From the NCBI RefSeq assembly GCF_018847375.1, contig NZ_CP072036.1, positions 682,001 to 746,000 on the forward strand: a DNA stretch of 64,000 nt. The letters are read 5' to 3'. Below are positions 1-9,549 of this stretch, in pieces (positions within the stretch are counted from its first letter, which is position 1; each line of letters begins with the position of its first letter). The notes below the pieces were generated by a model, which saw nothing but the letters and a program-made list of their open reading frames with translations, was not told the DNA's origin and searched no databases. This DNA is from Akkermansia massiliensis. Its GTDB lineage: Bacteria; Verrucomicrobiota; Verrucomicrobiia; Verrucomicrobiales; Akkermansiaceae. The position numbers and the translations under genes were made by a program.

Positions 1-57
1 GCGGGGAGCATCGCGGCCATGCTGCGGTGCTCCCTTTCTGATTGCGGACGTGCCTGT

Positions 58-1347
58 TCAGGCGCGGTCTTCCCCCGGAATCCGGGAAGGGTCCTTCATC
101 TGCCCGCTGCCTTCAATGACGTACTTGTAGGAGGTCAGCTCCCGCAGAGCCATTGGCCCGCGGGCATGAAACTTGTCCGTCCCGATGCCTATCTCCGCGC
201 CGAAGCCGAATTCCTCCCCGTCGCTGAACCGCGTGGAGCAATTATGGTAGACGCACGCGCTGTCCACCCGGCTCATGAAATAATCGCGGGCCTTTCCATC
301 CTCCGTGATGATGGAATCACTGTGATGGGAACCGTAGCGGTTGATATGCTCTACGGCATCCCGGACGCCGTCCACCACCTTCACGGAGAGAATCAGGTCT
401 TCATACTCCGTAGACCAATCCCTTTCCTCCGCAGGAACGGCCTCCGGACCGAAAAACGGCCTGCTCCGCTCACACACGCGGCATTCCACGGCACGCCGGC
501 GCATGCGCTCCGCCGCCATCGGCAGGAACCGTTCCGCCGCGGCGGCGTCCACCAGCAGGGTTTCCGCCGCATTGCAAACGCCCGGGCGCTGTGTCTTGGC
601 GTCGTCCAGCACGTTCACGGCCATCTTCAAATCCGCTGCGGCGTCCACATACACGTGGCAAACGCCGTCCAGATGCTTCAGCACGGGAACCCTGGCGTAC
701 TCCGTCACGGCGCGGATCAGCCCCTTTCCACCCCTGGGAATGACCACGTTCAGGAAAGAATCCAGCTCGCACAACTGCCGCACCTCATCCCGGCTGCCGG
801 AATCAAGAAGCTGCACGGCGTCCGCGGGGACGGCGGACTCCTTCAGCGCGGCGCGCAGAACCTCCGCCAGAACCCGGTTGGTTCGCAGGGACTCGCTCCC
901 GCCGCGCAGAATGACGGCATTCCCGGACTTCAGGCACAGGGCGGCGGCATCGCAGGTAACGGTGCCGCGGCTCTCGTAAATAAAACCGATGACCCCCAGG
1001 GGAACGCGCACCTGGCGGATATGCAGGCCGTTGGGGCGCGTCCACTCCCGGATGCATTCGCCCACGGGATCAGGGAGGGCCGCCACCTGCTCCATGCCGC
1101 GGGCCATGTGCTCCACGCGCTCCGGCGTCAGGAGAAGCCTGTCCAGAAACGCGGCATTGCGGCCGCCCTTCCGGGCCTCTTCCATATCAAGGCCGTTCTC
1201 CCGGACAATCTTTTCCGCGGCGCTCCGAACGCCTGCGGCCATCAGGCGCAGGGCCTGCGCCTTCTCTTGCGGCTCCAAGGCAAGCATCTCCCGTGAAGCC
1301 GCCAGCGCGGCCCGTCCCACCGGTTCAAGAGGATTCTCCATCTTCAT
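58..1347 (-). CDS. proA: Gamma-glutamyl phosphate reductase
   Basis: Reduces gamma-glutamyl phosphate to glutamate-5-semialdehyde with NADPH, the second step of proline synthesis in the cytoplasm. The 429-residue product has the ALDH-superfamily layout. The catalytic cysteine lies in a GVCNAAETLLV segment (Cys258), with SGNAVILRGG near 141-150 and GFIYESRG near 121-128. I chose the ATG at 1347, 4 bases after the proB stop. The reading frame is open further upstream, but that would overlap proB and add an unrelated arginine-rich tail. The gap and shared strand indicate a proB-proA operon with translational coupling. Length is normal for the family. Confidence 0.95.
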   Translation of the reverse strand: MKMENPLEPVGRAALAASREMLALEPQEKAQALRLMAAGVRSAAEKIVRENGLDMEEARKGGRNAAFLDRLLLTPERVEHMARGMEQVAALPDPVGECIREWTRPNGLHIRQVRVPLGVIGFIYESRGTVTCDAAALCLKSGNAVILRGGSESLRTNRVLAEVLRAALKESAVPADAVQLLDSGSRDEVRQLCELDSFLNVVIPRGGKGLIRAVTEYARVPVLKHLDGVCHVYVDAAADLKMAVNVLDDAKTQRPGVCNAAETLLVDAAAAERFLPMAAERMRRRAVECRVCERSRPFFGPEAVPAEERDWSTEYEDLILSVKVVDGVRDAVEHINRYGSHHSDSIITEDGKARDYFMSRVDSACVYHNCSTRFSDGEEFGFGAEIGIGTDKFHARGPMALRELTSYKYVIEGSGQMKDPSRIPGEDRA

Positions 1348-1351
1348 AACT

Positions 1352-2110
1352 TCATCCCTTCGGTACAAAATACGTTCCGGCTCCTTCCGCCTTCCCCTCC
1401 AGCAGCAGCGCGATGCGTTCCGGATGGCGGCCGTGCAGCATGTAAACGCCCGTCCCCGCATTCACGGCCTCCCGGATGGCCTGGAGCTTGGCGCTCATGC
1501 CGCCCATGGAAAAGCGGCCCCGGTCCTCCTCTGCGAACGCCAGCACGGCATCCACGTCCTCCACCCGGGGAATGATGGCTTCCCGGCTGCCTCCGGGGGG
1601 ATACAGGCCGTCCACGCTCGTCAGGATAAACAGCGCGTCAGCCTCCACCAGGCGCGCCATGTGCACGGAAAGAATGTCGTTATCCCCGAACTTCAGCTCT
1701 TCCACGGATACGGTATCGTTCTCATTCACGATCGGGATGATGCCTCCGTACTCAAACAGGCGCAGCACCGTAGCCTGCACGTTGTGGCGGCGGCGCTTCA
1801 AATCCTCTGCCGTCAGCAGGAGCTGAGCCACATCCACGTCAAAATGGTTGAAAAGATTCTCATACGTCTGCATCAGCCGCGTCTGCCCCACGGCCGCGCA
1901 TGCCTGCTTCAGGGACAACTCCTGCGGATAGGACGGCAGCCCCAGGACGGACACGCCGGAACCCACAGCCCCGGAGCTCACCAGCACCACCTGGTGGCCC
2001 TGCTGCATCAGGTCCGCCAGCGCGCTGACCAGATGCACGATGGAAGAACCATCCAGCGTCCCGTTCTCACGGGTCAGAACGCCCGTTCCTACTTTAACTA
2101 CGATTTTCAT
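1352..2110 (-). CDS. proB: Glutamate 5-kinase, short form without PUA domain
   Basis: Phosphorylates glutamate at the gamma-carboxyl, the first and normally proline-inhibited step of proline synthesis. The 252-residue protein begins MKIVVKVGTGVL, the amino-acid-kinase nucleotide-binding start. It has VLVSSGAVGSG near residue 43, INENDTVS near 128 and FGDNDILS near 137. Enterobacterial ProB is about 367 residues with a C-terminal PUA domain; this one stops after the kinase domain. It has one of the few good Shine-Dalgarno sequences here (GGAGGG about 9 bases before ATG). It is the first gene of the proBA pair. Confidence 0.95.
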   Translation of the reverse strand: MKIVVKVGTGVLTRENGTLDGSSIVHLVSALADLMQQGHQVVLVSSGAVGSGVSVLGLPSYPQELSLKQACAAVGQTRLMQTYENLFNHFDVDVAQLLLTAEDLKRRRHNVQATVLRLFEYGGIIPIVNENDTVSVEELKFGDNDILSVHMARLVEADALFILTSVDGLYPPGGSREAIIPRVEDVDAVLAFAEEDRGRFSMGGMSAKLQAIREAVNAGTGVYMLHGRHPERIALLLEGKAEGAGTYFVPKG

Positions 2111-2119
2111 GTACTTCTG

Positions 2120-2125
2120 CCCTCC
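2120..2125 (-). promoter_or_regulatory. Shine-Dalgarno sequence of proB
   Basis: On the minus strand GGAGGG lies 9 bases before the proB ATG. It is listed because most other genes in this window have no recognisable Shine-Dalgarno motif. Confidence 0.6.
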
Positions 2126-2226
2126 ATGATATAACAGGCTCTTTCCTCACAGAAAGCAGAAAACGCGTTCTTCCCGCAATGCCGCGGTTCCGCTGGCCGC
2201 GCAGGGATTCCAGCCATGAAAAAACC

Positions 2227-2814
2227 TCATTTCCGCGCGAACACGTCCCTGGTGCAGTCATCATTCCACACGTATTCGAGCTGCTCCGCTATACCCTCCG
2301 CCCGTGACCTGCCAAACCGGTCGCTCACAAACCCGAGGGCCATGTCCATTCCGGCGGAAACGCCGGAGGAAGTATAAAACTTCCCGTCCGCCACCCACCG
2401 GGCACGTTCCTCCCAGCCGACTGCGCCGCGGACGGACTTCACCCATGCAAAAGACTTCTTGTTGGAAGTCGCCCTTCTGCCGTCCAGCGCGCCGCAGCCG
2501 GCCAGCAGCGCGGCCCCTGTGCAGACGGACAGGCAATACTCCGCATCGTCCGCCATGCCCCGGAGAAAATGCAGGAAAGGCGGAAAAACCGCCAGGCGGC
2601 GGGTCCCCCTTCCTCCCGGAACCACTAAAATTCCGCCGCCGTCCGCCTCCGTGGCCGGTTCAGTGACAATTACCGTCTTTTGAGCACTTGCGACGGTTCC
2701 GCCATGTTCGGAAAAATAACGCAGCCGGTATTCCTCTACTTTGCCCAGCACTTCCACCGGGCCGAATGCATCCAGCGTCTCAAAATCATCAAAAAGCAAC
2801 ACATTCACATCCAC
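2227..2814 (-). CDS. DJ-1/PfpI family protein
   Basis: A 195-residue class-I glutamine-amidotransferase-like protein. The nucleophile elbow is SVCTGAALLAGCG (Cys near residue 98), the family signature. The N-terminal part (MDVNVLLFDDFETLDAFGPVE) resembles the isonitrile hydratase/ThiJ-like subgroup. A GILVVPGGRG loop lies near residue 62. Members include chaperone/deglycase, isonitrile hydratase and regulator-domain proteins; the substrate cannot be told here. No AraC-type DNA-binding domain is attached. The start appears to be GTG, since there is no in-frame ATG nearby. The katA terminator separates it from the catalase gene. Confidence 0.8.
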   Translation of the reverse strand: MDVNVLLFDDFETLDAFGPVEVLGKVEEYRLRYFSEHGGTVASAQKTVIVTEPATEADGGGILVVPGGRGTRRLAVFPPFLHFLRGMADDAEYCLSVCTGAALLAGCGALDGRRATSNKKSFAWVKSVRGAVGWEERARWVADGKFYTSSGVSAGMDMALGFVSDRFGRSRAEGIAEQLEYVWNDDCTRDVFARK

Positions 2815-2922
2815 CAGGCCACATTACTCCATCCGTCCTCCCTCCGCACCTGATATTTCACGATTCCGTGTCCTGCCTGCCGGAATTCACGGCCATCAAT
2901 CCCCTGGCTGCGTCAAACGGGT

Positions 2923-2965
2923 AAAAAACGGGCGGAAGCCTCCCCTTCCGGAGAAACTTCCGCCC
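2923..2965 (-). terminator. Rho-independent terminator of katA
   Basis: On the minus strand a 9-bp stem GGGCGGAAG/CTTCCGCCC is followed after one base by TTTTTT. It begins 18 bases downstream of the catalase stop codon. Confidence 0.85.
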
Positions 2966-2982
2966 GGAACACCCAAATTTGA

Positions 2983-4431
2983 CTATCCCTTGAACATGCC
3001 GAGGGCCTTGGCCACTCCTTCCCCGTATTCGGGGTCGCACTGCATGCAGTGGTCGATGTGGCGCTGCTTGATAAAGTCCGGCGCGTCGCCCATGGCGCGT
3101 GCGGTATTGCCGTACAGGGCCTCCCTCTGCTCCGGATTCATCAGCCGGAACAGGGCGCGGGGCTGGGAATAATAATCGTCGTCATCCTCGCGGAAATCCC
3201 AGTGCCAGGCCGCGCCGTCCAGCTCCAGCGGCGGTTCCCGGAACTCCGGCTGTTCCTGCCACTCCCCGTAACTGTTCGGCTCATAGCCCAGCGTGCTTCC
3301 CGCATTGTCGTCCACACGCATCATGCCGTCCCGGTGGTAACTGTGGAACGGGCAGCGGGGGGCGTTCACCGGAATCTGGTTATGGTTCACCCCCAGCCTG
3401 TACCGCTGGGCGTCCCCGTAGGAGAACAGGCGCCCCTGGAGCATCTTGTCCGGGGAAAAGCCGATGCCGGGAACGACGTTGGCCGGGTTGAACGCCGCCT
3501 GCTCAATCTGGGCGAAATAGTTGTCCGGGTTCCGGTTGAGTTCCAGCACGCCCACCTCCATGAGGGGGTAATCCCCGTGCGGCCATACCTTGGTCAGGTC
3601 AAACGGATTGAAGGGGCATGCCTTGGCCTGCTCCTGGGTCATCACCTGGATGTACATCGTCCAGCGCGGGAAATCCTTCCGCTCAATGCTCTCATACAAA
3701 TCCCGCTGGTGGCTCTCCCGGTCCTTCGCGATAATCGCTTCCGCCTCCGCGTCCGTCAGGTTCTTGATGCCCTGCTGGGTTTTCAGGTGGAACTTCACCC
3801 ATACCCGCTCATTGTCCGCGTTCAGCATGCTGAACGCATGGCTGCCGAACCCGTGCATGTGGCGGTAGGAGGAAGGAATGCCGCGGTCGCTCATCACGAC
3901 GGTGACCTGGTGGAAAGCCTCCGGCAGGGAAGTCCAGAAATCCCAGTTGTTCCGCGCGCTTCTCATGTTGGTGCGCGGGTCGCGCTTGATGGCGTGGTTC
4001 AGGTCCGGGAACTTGAGCGGATCCCTCAGGAAGAAAACCGGGGTATTATTGCCCACCAGGTCCCAGTTTCCCTCCTCCGTGTAAAACTTGATGGCAAAGC
4101 CGCGGATGTCGCGCTCCGCGTCCGCCGCTCCCCGTTCCCCGGCCACGGTGGAAAACCGCACCAGCAGGTCGGTCTTCTTGCCAATTCCGGAAAACATGGC
4201 AGCCTTCGTGTAACGGGTGATGTCCCCCGTCACGGTAAACGTGCCGAAGGCGCCGGAGCCCTTGGCATGCATGCGCCGTTCCGGGATCACTTCCCGGTCG
4301 AAATGGGCCAGCTTTTCCAGGAACCAGACGTCCTGGAGCAGCATGGGGCCGCGGGGGCCGGCCGTGAGCACGTTTTCGTTATCCGGAACGGGCGCTCCGA
4401 CGGAGGTCGTTAAATTCTTTTGGTCACTCAT
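2983..4431 (-). CDS. katA: Monofunctional heme catalase
   Basis: Splits hydrogen peroxide into water and oxygen, protecting this mucus-dwelling anaerobe when oxygen is present. At 482 residues it matches small-subunit (clade 3) catalases. The distal heme histidine is His55 in [15 protein letters not shown]. The distal asparagine is Asn128 in [13 protein letters not shown], and the proximal tyrosine lies in [14 protein letters not shown]. There is no signal peptide, so it is cytoplasmic. It is transcribed alone, with its own terminator downstream. The promoter is perfect at both hexamers and overlapped by a PerR-like palindrome, predicting peroxide induction. The transcript leader should be only about 14 bases. 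Confidence 0.97.
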   Translation of the reverse strand: MSDQKNLTTSVGAPVPDNENVLTAGPRGPMLLQDVWFLEKLAHFDREVIPERRMHAKGSGAFGTFTVTGDITRYTKAAMFSGIGKKTDLLVRFSTVAGERGAADAERDIRGFAIKFYTEEGNWDLVGNNTPVFFLRDPLKFPDLNHAIKRDPRTNMRSARNNWDFWTSLPEAFHQVTVVMSDRGIPSSYRHMHGFGSHAFSMLNADNERVWVKFHLKTQQGIKNLTDAEAEAIIAKDRESHQRDLYESIERKDFPRWTMYIQVMTQEQAKACPFNPFDLTKVWPHGDYPLMEVGVLELNRNPDNYFAQIEQAAFNPANVVPGIGFSPDKMLQGRLFSYGDAQRYRLGVNHNQIPVNAPRCPFHSYHRDGMMRVDDNAGSTLGYEPNSYGEWQEQPEFREPPLELDGAAWHWDFREDDDDYYSQPRALFRLMNPEQREALYGNTARAMGDAPDFIKQRHIDHCMQCDPEYGEGVAKALGMFKG

Positions 4432-4443
4432 GGTGTCTTTTAG

Positions 4444-4458
4444 TTAGAATTATTATAA
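4444..4458 (-). promoter_or_regulatory. PerR-type operator over the katA -10 box
   Basis: The 15-mer TTAGAATTATTATAA matches the 7-1-7 Per box of Bacillus PerR (TTATAATnATTATAA) at all but one position. It covers the -10 hexamer, so binding should block RNA polymerase until peroxide inactivates the regulator. The match is seen in the sequence; the regulator's identity is inferred from family knowledge. Confidence 0.75.
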
Positions 4459-4481
4459 ACTAATTTTTTCAAGGGTGTCAA
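4452..4481 (-). promoter_or_regulatory. katA sigma70-type promoter
   Basis: On the minus strand TTGACA (4476-4481) and TATAAT (4452-4457) are both perfect consensus hexamers with an 18-base spacer. Transcription should start near 4445, about 14 bases before the ATG. Confidence 0.88.
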
Positions 4482-4695
4482 CAAAGTTTCTTTCAAATCC
4501 CGGAAAGGCAAACAACTTGCTTGCGGCCTTCCTCCGCGGGACGGGAAAACGGCGCATGGCGTACCCCATGAAGCCAAGCCCTCCCGGCGGCTGCCTCCAG
4601 GCAACGGGGCCAAGGCCATTGCGCCATTTTCCGCTTGACCCTGAATGGAGAATCCGGGAGAGTGCCTTTCTCGATGAAGAATCGGGGCTTTCCTC

Positions 4696-5439
4696 ATGAA
4701 CCGTTTTCTTGCAACAATCTATTGCAACCTATCTCTTTCTCCGCAAACGAGAAAGAAGCGCCGCGTCCGCCTGGGTTTGAAGACGGGAGGGGAAGGTTAT
4801 GTAAACCCGGTGGGAAACCGCATTTTTCTCATTCTTCCTTCCGGCGAAAAACAGCTTGTCGAGCCGTACCAGATACCGGGGTCCGTCCGGCTGAACATTG
4901 AGGGAGAGCACAACACGCTCATCTTCCATGCTCCGCTCTCCTTAAACAATATCTCCATCCACATCTGGAAACATGTCCGCGGCGCGAAAATCGAATTCGG
5001 CTCCTCGTCGTCCGGGCACAGCCACTGGAACAATGTCAGCATTCTGGCAGCTGCATCCGGAAGCGCCCTGTCCATCGGCCATTCGACAAGCATCGAAGGA
5101 TTAGCGGTCATGCTTGTGGGCGGCAAATGCCACATTGGCAACGATTGCATGCTTTCTTCCGGAATCACCATCTGGGCAAACGACTCCCATCGCCTGATGG
5201 ACGCCGACACGGGGGAACTGCTCAACGACCAGCCGCAGGGCGTCCTCATCGGCGACCACTGCTGGATCGGGCAGGGGGCAACCTTCACCAAAAATGCCAT
5301 CATCCCGGCAAATACGGTTGTCGGCCTGCAATCGGTCGTCACCAAATCCTTCCGGGAGGAATTCACCGCTCTGGCGGGAAACCCGGCCAAGGTCATCAAA
5401 AAAGGGGTCAAATGGAGCCGTGAAAGAGAAATGGGCTAA
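4696..5439 (+). CDS. Hexapeptide-repeat acyltransferase (LbH family)
   Basis: A 247-residue left-handed beta-helix acetyltransferase. Hexapeptide turns run from about residue 110 to the end: ALSIGHS, CHIGNDC, VLIGDHCWIGQGA, IIPANTVVG, then the typical ending LAGNPAKVIKKG. The histidine of WANDSHRLMD is the likely catalytic base. The family transfers acetyl from acetyl-CoA to sugars of surface polysaccharides (WcaF/maltose-acetyltransferase-like). No glycosyltransferases sit beside it, so the acceptor is unknown. A weak TTGACC box lies at 4635-4640. It is transcribed away from katA. Confidence 0.85.
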   Translation: MNRFLATIYCNLSLSPQTRKKRRVRLGLKTGGEGYVNPVGNRIFLILPSGEKQLVEPYQIPGSVRLNIEGEHNTLIFHAPLSLNNISIHIWKHVRGAKIEFGSSSSGHSHWNNVSILAAASGSALSIGHSTSIEGLAVMLVGGKCHIGNDCMLSSGITIWANDSHRLMDADTGELLNDQPQGVLIGDHCWIGQGATFTKNAIIPANTVVGLQSVVTKSFREEFTALAGNPAKVIKKGVKWSREREMG

Positions 5440-5640
5440 GGACGCCCAACACGTTCCTCCGCAGCTTCATGGCCTGAACCGCCTGCGCATGCCGGGCCAT
5501 GTGCCGCAGGGGGCGCCGCGGCATGCGGACCGGAGATGCCCGGCGCTTCCATCTTCAATGCTTTTCCCCCGCTCCGCCCTGTTGCCGGAGACGCATTTTA
5601 GGCTTCCAATATGGGGCTGATCTGCTCATATTGCCCGGGC

Positions 5641-7644
5641 ATGAATCTTGACCTTCTCCAAAAAGCCGCCAACCAGGCGCGGGGACTTGCCATGGATGCC
5701 GTTCACGACTGCGCATCCGGCCACTTGGGCCTGCCGCTGGGGTGCGCCGAAATCGGGGCCGTCCTGTTCGGCGATCTGCTCAACATCTGCCCCGCGCAGC
5801 CCCGCTGGCTCAACCGTGACCGCTTCATTCTCTCCGCCGGCCACGGCTCCATGTTCCTTTACGGCTGGCTGCACCTGTCGGGATTCAACATCGGCATTGA
5901 AGACCTCAAGGGCTTCCGCCACAAGGGCTCCATCACGCCCGGCCACCCGGAATTCCGGGATACGGAAGGCGTGGAATGCACCACGGGGCCGCTGGGCCAG
6001 GGCATTGCGAACGCCGTCGGCTTCGCTCTCTCCGCCAGGCGCGCCGCCGCTCGGTTCAACAAGCCCGGCATGGACATCTTCACCCAGCACATCTTCTGCC
6101 TCACGGGGGACGGCTGCCTCCAGGAAGGTGTGGCCCGCGAATCCGTCGCCCTGGCCGCCGTCCTGAAGCTGGACAACCTCATTCTCATTTACGATTCCAA
6201 CGACATCACGCTGGACGCCCCTGCGGAACGCACCCAGCTTGCCGACCCGCGCGCCGTGTATGAAGCCCTGGGCTGGGACGTGCGCCAGATCGACGGGCAC
6301 GACCTCAAGGCCATCGCGGAAGCGGTGGAAGCCGCCAAAAACGCCAGGAACGGCAAGCCCCAGCTCATCATCGCCAAAACGGTAATCGGCAAAGGCATCC
6401 CCGGCATTGAAGGCACCACGAAGGGCCACGGGGAAGGCGGAGCCAAGCTCCAGGAAGAAGCCCACGCCAACTGGGGCATTCCTGCCGGGGAACGCTATTA
6501 CGTCTCCGAAGACGTCCGCAGCGCCTTCACGGACCTCAAGGCCAGACGGGAAGAAGCTTTCAACGCCTGGAACGCCACCTACGAACAATGGCGCCGGGCT
6601 TATCCGGAACTGGCCGCGGAACTGGACTCCGGCATCTGCGCCTGCGCCAGGGGCGTCAATCCCGCGGACTCTGACAAGGCCATCCCCGCCTTCCCGCAGG
6701 ACTACAGCGACGCCACGCGTTCCGCCGGAGCCGTCGCCATCAACGCCATCGCCAAGGCGGACCCCTGGTTCCTGACCACCAGCGCGGACCTGTACAGCTC
6801 CAATAAAAACTACCTTTCCGGCGCGGGGGACTTCTCCGCGGAAACCCCGGAAGGGCGCAACTTCTGGTTCGGCATCCGTGAACATGCCATGGCCGCCATC
6901 TGCAACGGCATCGCCTATGACGGCCTGTTCCGCGTGAGCGCCGCCACGTTCTGCGTCTTTGTGGACTACATGCGCGCCGCCATCCGCGTGGCCGCCCTCA
7001 GCGGCCTGCCCGTCACCTACATCCTGACGCACGATTCCGTGGCCGTGGGCGAAGACGGCCCCACCCACCAGCCGGTGGAAACCGTCTCCGGCCTCCGCGT
7101 CATCCCGAACCTAGACGTCATCCGCCCGGCGGACCCGGAAGAAACCGCAGGAGCCTGGATGGCCGCCATGCAGCGCGCCGACGGCCCCACCGCCCTCATC
7201 CTGACCCGCCAGAAGGTAGCGACCCTGAACAATATTCCCGTGGAAACGCGCCGGGAAGGCGTGCTGAAAGGCGGCTACGTAGCCCGGAAGGAACAGGGAA
7301 CCTTGAAGGCCATTATCCTTGCCAGCGGTTCCGAACTGGAACTGGCCCTGAAGGCGGCGGAAAAAACCGGAGAAGGAATCCGCGTGGTTTCCATGCCCAG
7401 CTTCTTCCGCTTTGACAAGCAGTCTGCCGAATACCGGGAAAGCGTGCTTCCCTCCTCCTGCGCGAAGAGGGTTTCCGTGGAAGCCGGCGTCACGGACCTC
7501 TGGTGGAAATACCTGGGCTGCCAGGGCGAAGCCGTGGGCATCAACCGCTTCGGCTTCTCCGCACCCGGAGCGCAAGTTCTGGACGAGCTCGGCATGAACG
7601 TGGACAACGTCGTTGCCGCCGTCCAAAAGGTGCTCTCCAAATAA
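5641..7644 (+). CDS. tkt: Transketolase
   Basis: Thiamine-diphosphate enzyme of the pentose phosphate pathway that moves two-carbon ketol units between sugar phosphates. The 667-residue product has the thiamine-binding GDG...N signature ([10 protein letters not shown] to LILIYDSND), [23 protein letters not shown], the central-domain [10 protein letters not shown] and GPTHQPVE. I prefer the ATG at 5641 ([12 protein letters not shown]), which begins like other transketolases. An ATG ten codons upstream adds a cysteine-rich tail with no family counterpart. It stands alone, with a terminator 31 bases after the stop. Confidence 0.95.
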   Translation: MNLDLLQKAANQARGLAMDAVHDCASGHLGLPLGCAEIGAVLFGDLLNICPAQPRWLNRDRFILSAGHGSMFLYGWLHLSGFNIGIEDLKGFRHKGSITPGHPEFRDTEGVECTTGPLGQGIANAVGFALSARRAAARFNKPGMDIFTQHIFCLTGDGCLQEGVARESVALAAVLKLDNLILIYDSNDITLDAPAERTQLADPRAVYEALGWDVRQIDGHDLKAIAEAVEAAKNARNGKPQLIIAKTVIGKGIPGIEGTTKGHGEGGAKLQEEAHANWGIPAGERYYVSEDVRSAFTDLKARREEAFNAWNATYEQWRRAYPELAAELDSGICACARGVNPADSDKAIPAFPQDYSDATRSAGAVAINAIAKADPWFLTTSADLYSSNKNYLSGAGDFSAETPEGRNFWFGIREHAMAAICNGIAYDGLFRVSAATFCVFVDYMRAAIRVAALSGLPVTYILTHDSVAVGEDGPTHQPVETVSGLRVIPNLDVIRPADPEETAGAWMAAMQRADGPTALILTRQKVATLNNIPVETRREGVLKGGYVARKEQGTLKAIILASGSELELALKAAEKTGEGIRVVSMPSFFRFDKQSAEYRESVLPSSCAKRVSVEAGVTDLWWKYLGCQGEAVGINRFGFSAPGAQVLDELGMNVDNVVAAVQKVLSK

Positions 7645-7946
7645 TCTGCGGCGTTTAACCGCCATTCCTTTTCAGGGGCTGTCCCGCATCCGGCGGAACA
7701 GCCCTTTTTCATGACCCGCCAGAACATCCCCCGGAAAAGGGTTGATGAAACCCCACCCAACACCCCCTCTGCCCGCAAGCTCCGTCTTTCTCCGTATGAA
7801 TATGAACTGGCCAACCCATTAAACCTGGCTATTTCCACATGCCGCGGGGATTGTGCCTCCGGCATCCCGGAAAGGAAGGCCTGCATCATTCATCCTCTGG
7901 ATCCACTCACCAGGCGGTTCAGGATAAAAAATGGACAGCCTTCACC
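7645..7946. other. Intergenic region between convergent genes
   Basis: About 300 bases between tkt and the leftward secreted-protein cluster. Apart from the tkt terminator I see no gene or clear regulatory element. No strong terminator is recognisable for the leftward gene ending at 7947. Confidence 0.6.
7676..7709 (+). terminator. Rho-independent terminator of tkt
   Basis: A GGGCTGT/ACAGCCC stem is followed directly by TTTTT, 31 bases after the transketolase stop codon. Confidence 0.85.
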
Positions 7947-9524
7947 TTATTCCCGCGACACCTTCAGCCTCAGGAACCGCCGCGTCGGCGCGTTGCCGTC
8001 AATCACTATGGAATCAAGGTATTCGGCACGGTCTCCGGATGGCTCGACCGTCGCTTCCTCCCTCCAGGTAACCAGGTCTTCCGTGCTTTCCACGCTGAAC
8101 GTCACGTCCGTGGCCGCCGTATTCACCGACCATTCCAGCACCAGGCGGCATTCCCCGTTTTCCTCCCTGACCGCCAGCCTCGTGACGCTTCCGCAGGGCT
8201 TGTTCGGGTCCAGCCCCGCGGCATACTTCATCAGGTTGGTGATGCCGTCGCCCGCGGGACAGGCGTCCGGGACAGTCTGGTCCTCCGGCGTTCCGTCGGC
8301 AAAATGGTCCTTCTTCCATTGGTCATACGGGGAAGGCGTACGCGTCCAAGCGAGCACCAGGGCGCTTTTTCCCGCCGTATTCTCCTGTTTCAGGGAAAAA
8401 GAACCCTCACTCTTCCAGGCTTCCGCACTGGCGGCGTCATAGGAAACGGAGGGAAGAGCCGCCATGGAAAGAGTGGTCCCTTCCACCAGCTTCCAGCTCT
8501 GTTCCTGTTCCTTCCCGGCCATGACAGGGAGAGCCACGCGGATTTCCGCCGTGCTATCCAGAGACACTGGCCCCTCCGCGCTCCACTTGGCCTCCTGGCT
8601 AGGGTTCCGGGGGAGAGAGAAGGACAGGCATGCCCCTGCGGCCACGTCCAGCCGCGTCATTCCGCGCACGCCGGCGTTCGTGCCGAGCCGCACCGTTCCG
8701 CCTTCCACGCTCACCGGAAAATGGCACAAGGAAATGCCGCCTAAGCCCAGCGTTCCTCCCCCCGTCTTTCTCAGGCTGGAGGTGGAGGAATACCCGGCGA
8801 AGGAATAAAGAGGGTCTTCCATGCTGACCAGGCAATCCGGGTCCGCATGCATCACCAGGCGCACATGGCCCATGACCGTGATGGAATTGGGCACGCCGCC
8901 CGTGGAGGCTCCCGCGGAACGCCCCCGGAAATTGCCGCTGAAGGAAACGGGGCGGGAGGAATCCGTGGACCGGAGGTTGAGCACGGTGGGAGCCTCCGCG
9001 CTGCCGCCGGAAACGTAAACGGCGCCCCCCAGGTTTCCGGCGCTGTTTCCGGTAAAGGAACAGCCGCCTTCCACGTTCACGGTGCGCTCCTCCTCCCCGT
9101 CATTGGCATCCAGGCACAGGGCGCCCCCGTTGTGGGCCGCCGCGTTGCCGGAAAAGGAGGAACCCGCCGCTACCTGCACGTTCCCGCGGCTGTAGAGCGC
9201 GCCGCCGCTGCCGCCCTCCGCCCTGTTGCCGGTAAAGGAAACGGCGGCCTGCTGGACTACGGAACCTGCGTAAACCGCTCCGCCCTGGGAGAAGCCGCGC
9301 ACCGTGTTATTTTCATAGGAGGCGGAGCCGGAAAAAGTGACCTGCCCGTAATCCAATATGCCGCCGCCGTTGCCCGTCTTGTCCGCATTGCTGGAGCCGC
9401 CGCCGGCATTGACCAGCACATCCGCCAGCAGAAGGGCCCCGGAGAGGAAGGCGGCGGACCCAAGGCCAATCCTGAGAAGACGCAGACGACCGGGAAGAAC
9501 GGAAAAACAACGTGTTTTCTTCAT
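7947..9524 (-). CDS. Secreted Pmp/autotransporter-repeat surface protein
   Basis: A 525-residue exported protein. The start at 9524 gives MKKTRCFSVL and a hydrophobic stretch (IGLGSAAFLSGALLLADVLV) typical of a signal peptide; upstream in-frame codons overlap the sulfatase gene. Residues about 50-230 alternate GGA(L/V) and F(S/T)GN motifs, as in chlamydial polymorphic membrane proteins. Then comes LRKTGGGTLGLGG, like the autotransporter-associated strand repeat. The C-terminal 120 residues hold an AGDGITNLMKYAAGLDP segment and a beta-sandwich common in verrucomicrobial exoproteins. No outer-membrane barrel and no PEP-CTERM signal are seen. It lies 25 bases downstream of the sulfatase, so probably in one operon. 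Confidence 0.75.
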   Translation of the reverse strand: MKKTRCFSVLPGRLRLLRIGLGSAAFLSGALLLADVLVNAGGGSSNADKTGNGGGILDYGQVTFSGSASYENNTVRGFSQGGAVYAGSVVQQAAVSFTGNRAEGGSGGALYSRGNVQVAAGSSFSGNAAAHNGGALCLDANDGEEERTVNVEGGCSFTGNSAGNLGGAVYVSGGSAEAPTVLNLRSTDSSRPVSFSGNFRGRSAGASTGGVPNSITVMGHVRLVMHADPDCLVSMEDPLYSFAGYSSTSSLRKTGGGTLGLGGISLCHFPVSVEGGTVRLGTNAGVRGMTRLDVAAGACLSFSLPRNPSQEAKWSAEGPVSLDSTAEIRVALPVMAGKEQEQSWKLVEGTTLSMAALPSVSYDAASAEAWKSEGSFSLKQENTAGKSALVLAWTRTPSPYDQWKKDHFADGTPEDQTVPDACPAGDGITNLMKYAAGLDPNKPCGSVTRLAVREENGECRLVLEWSVNTAATDVTFSVESTEDLVTWREEATVEPSGDRAEYLDSIVIDGNAPTRRFLRLKVSRE

Positions 9525-9549
9525 GAGTCTTGTCCAGTTGGTGAAAAGT

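Noticed and set aside
4440..4697. An 85-codon leftward frame between katA and the acetyltransferase gene
   Set aside because: It runs through the katA promoter region and ends at the operator. It has no coding character.
5626..7068. A 480-codon open frame antisense to transketolase
   Set aside because: It is glycine- and valine-rich shadow text of tkt with no domain.
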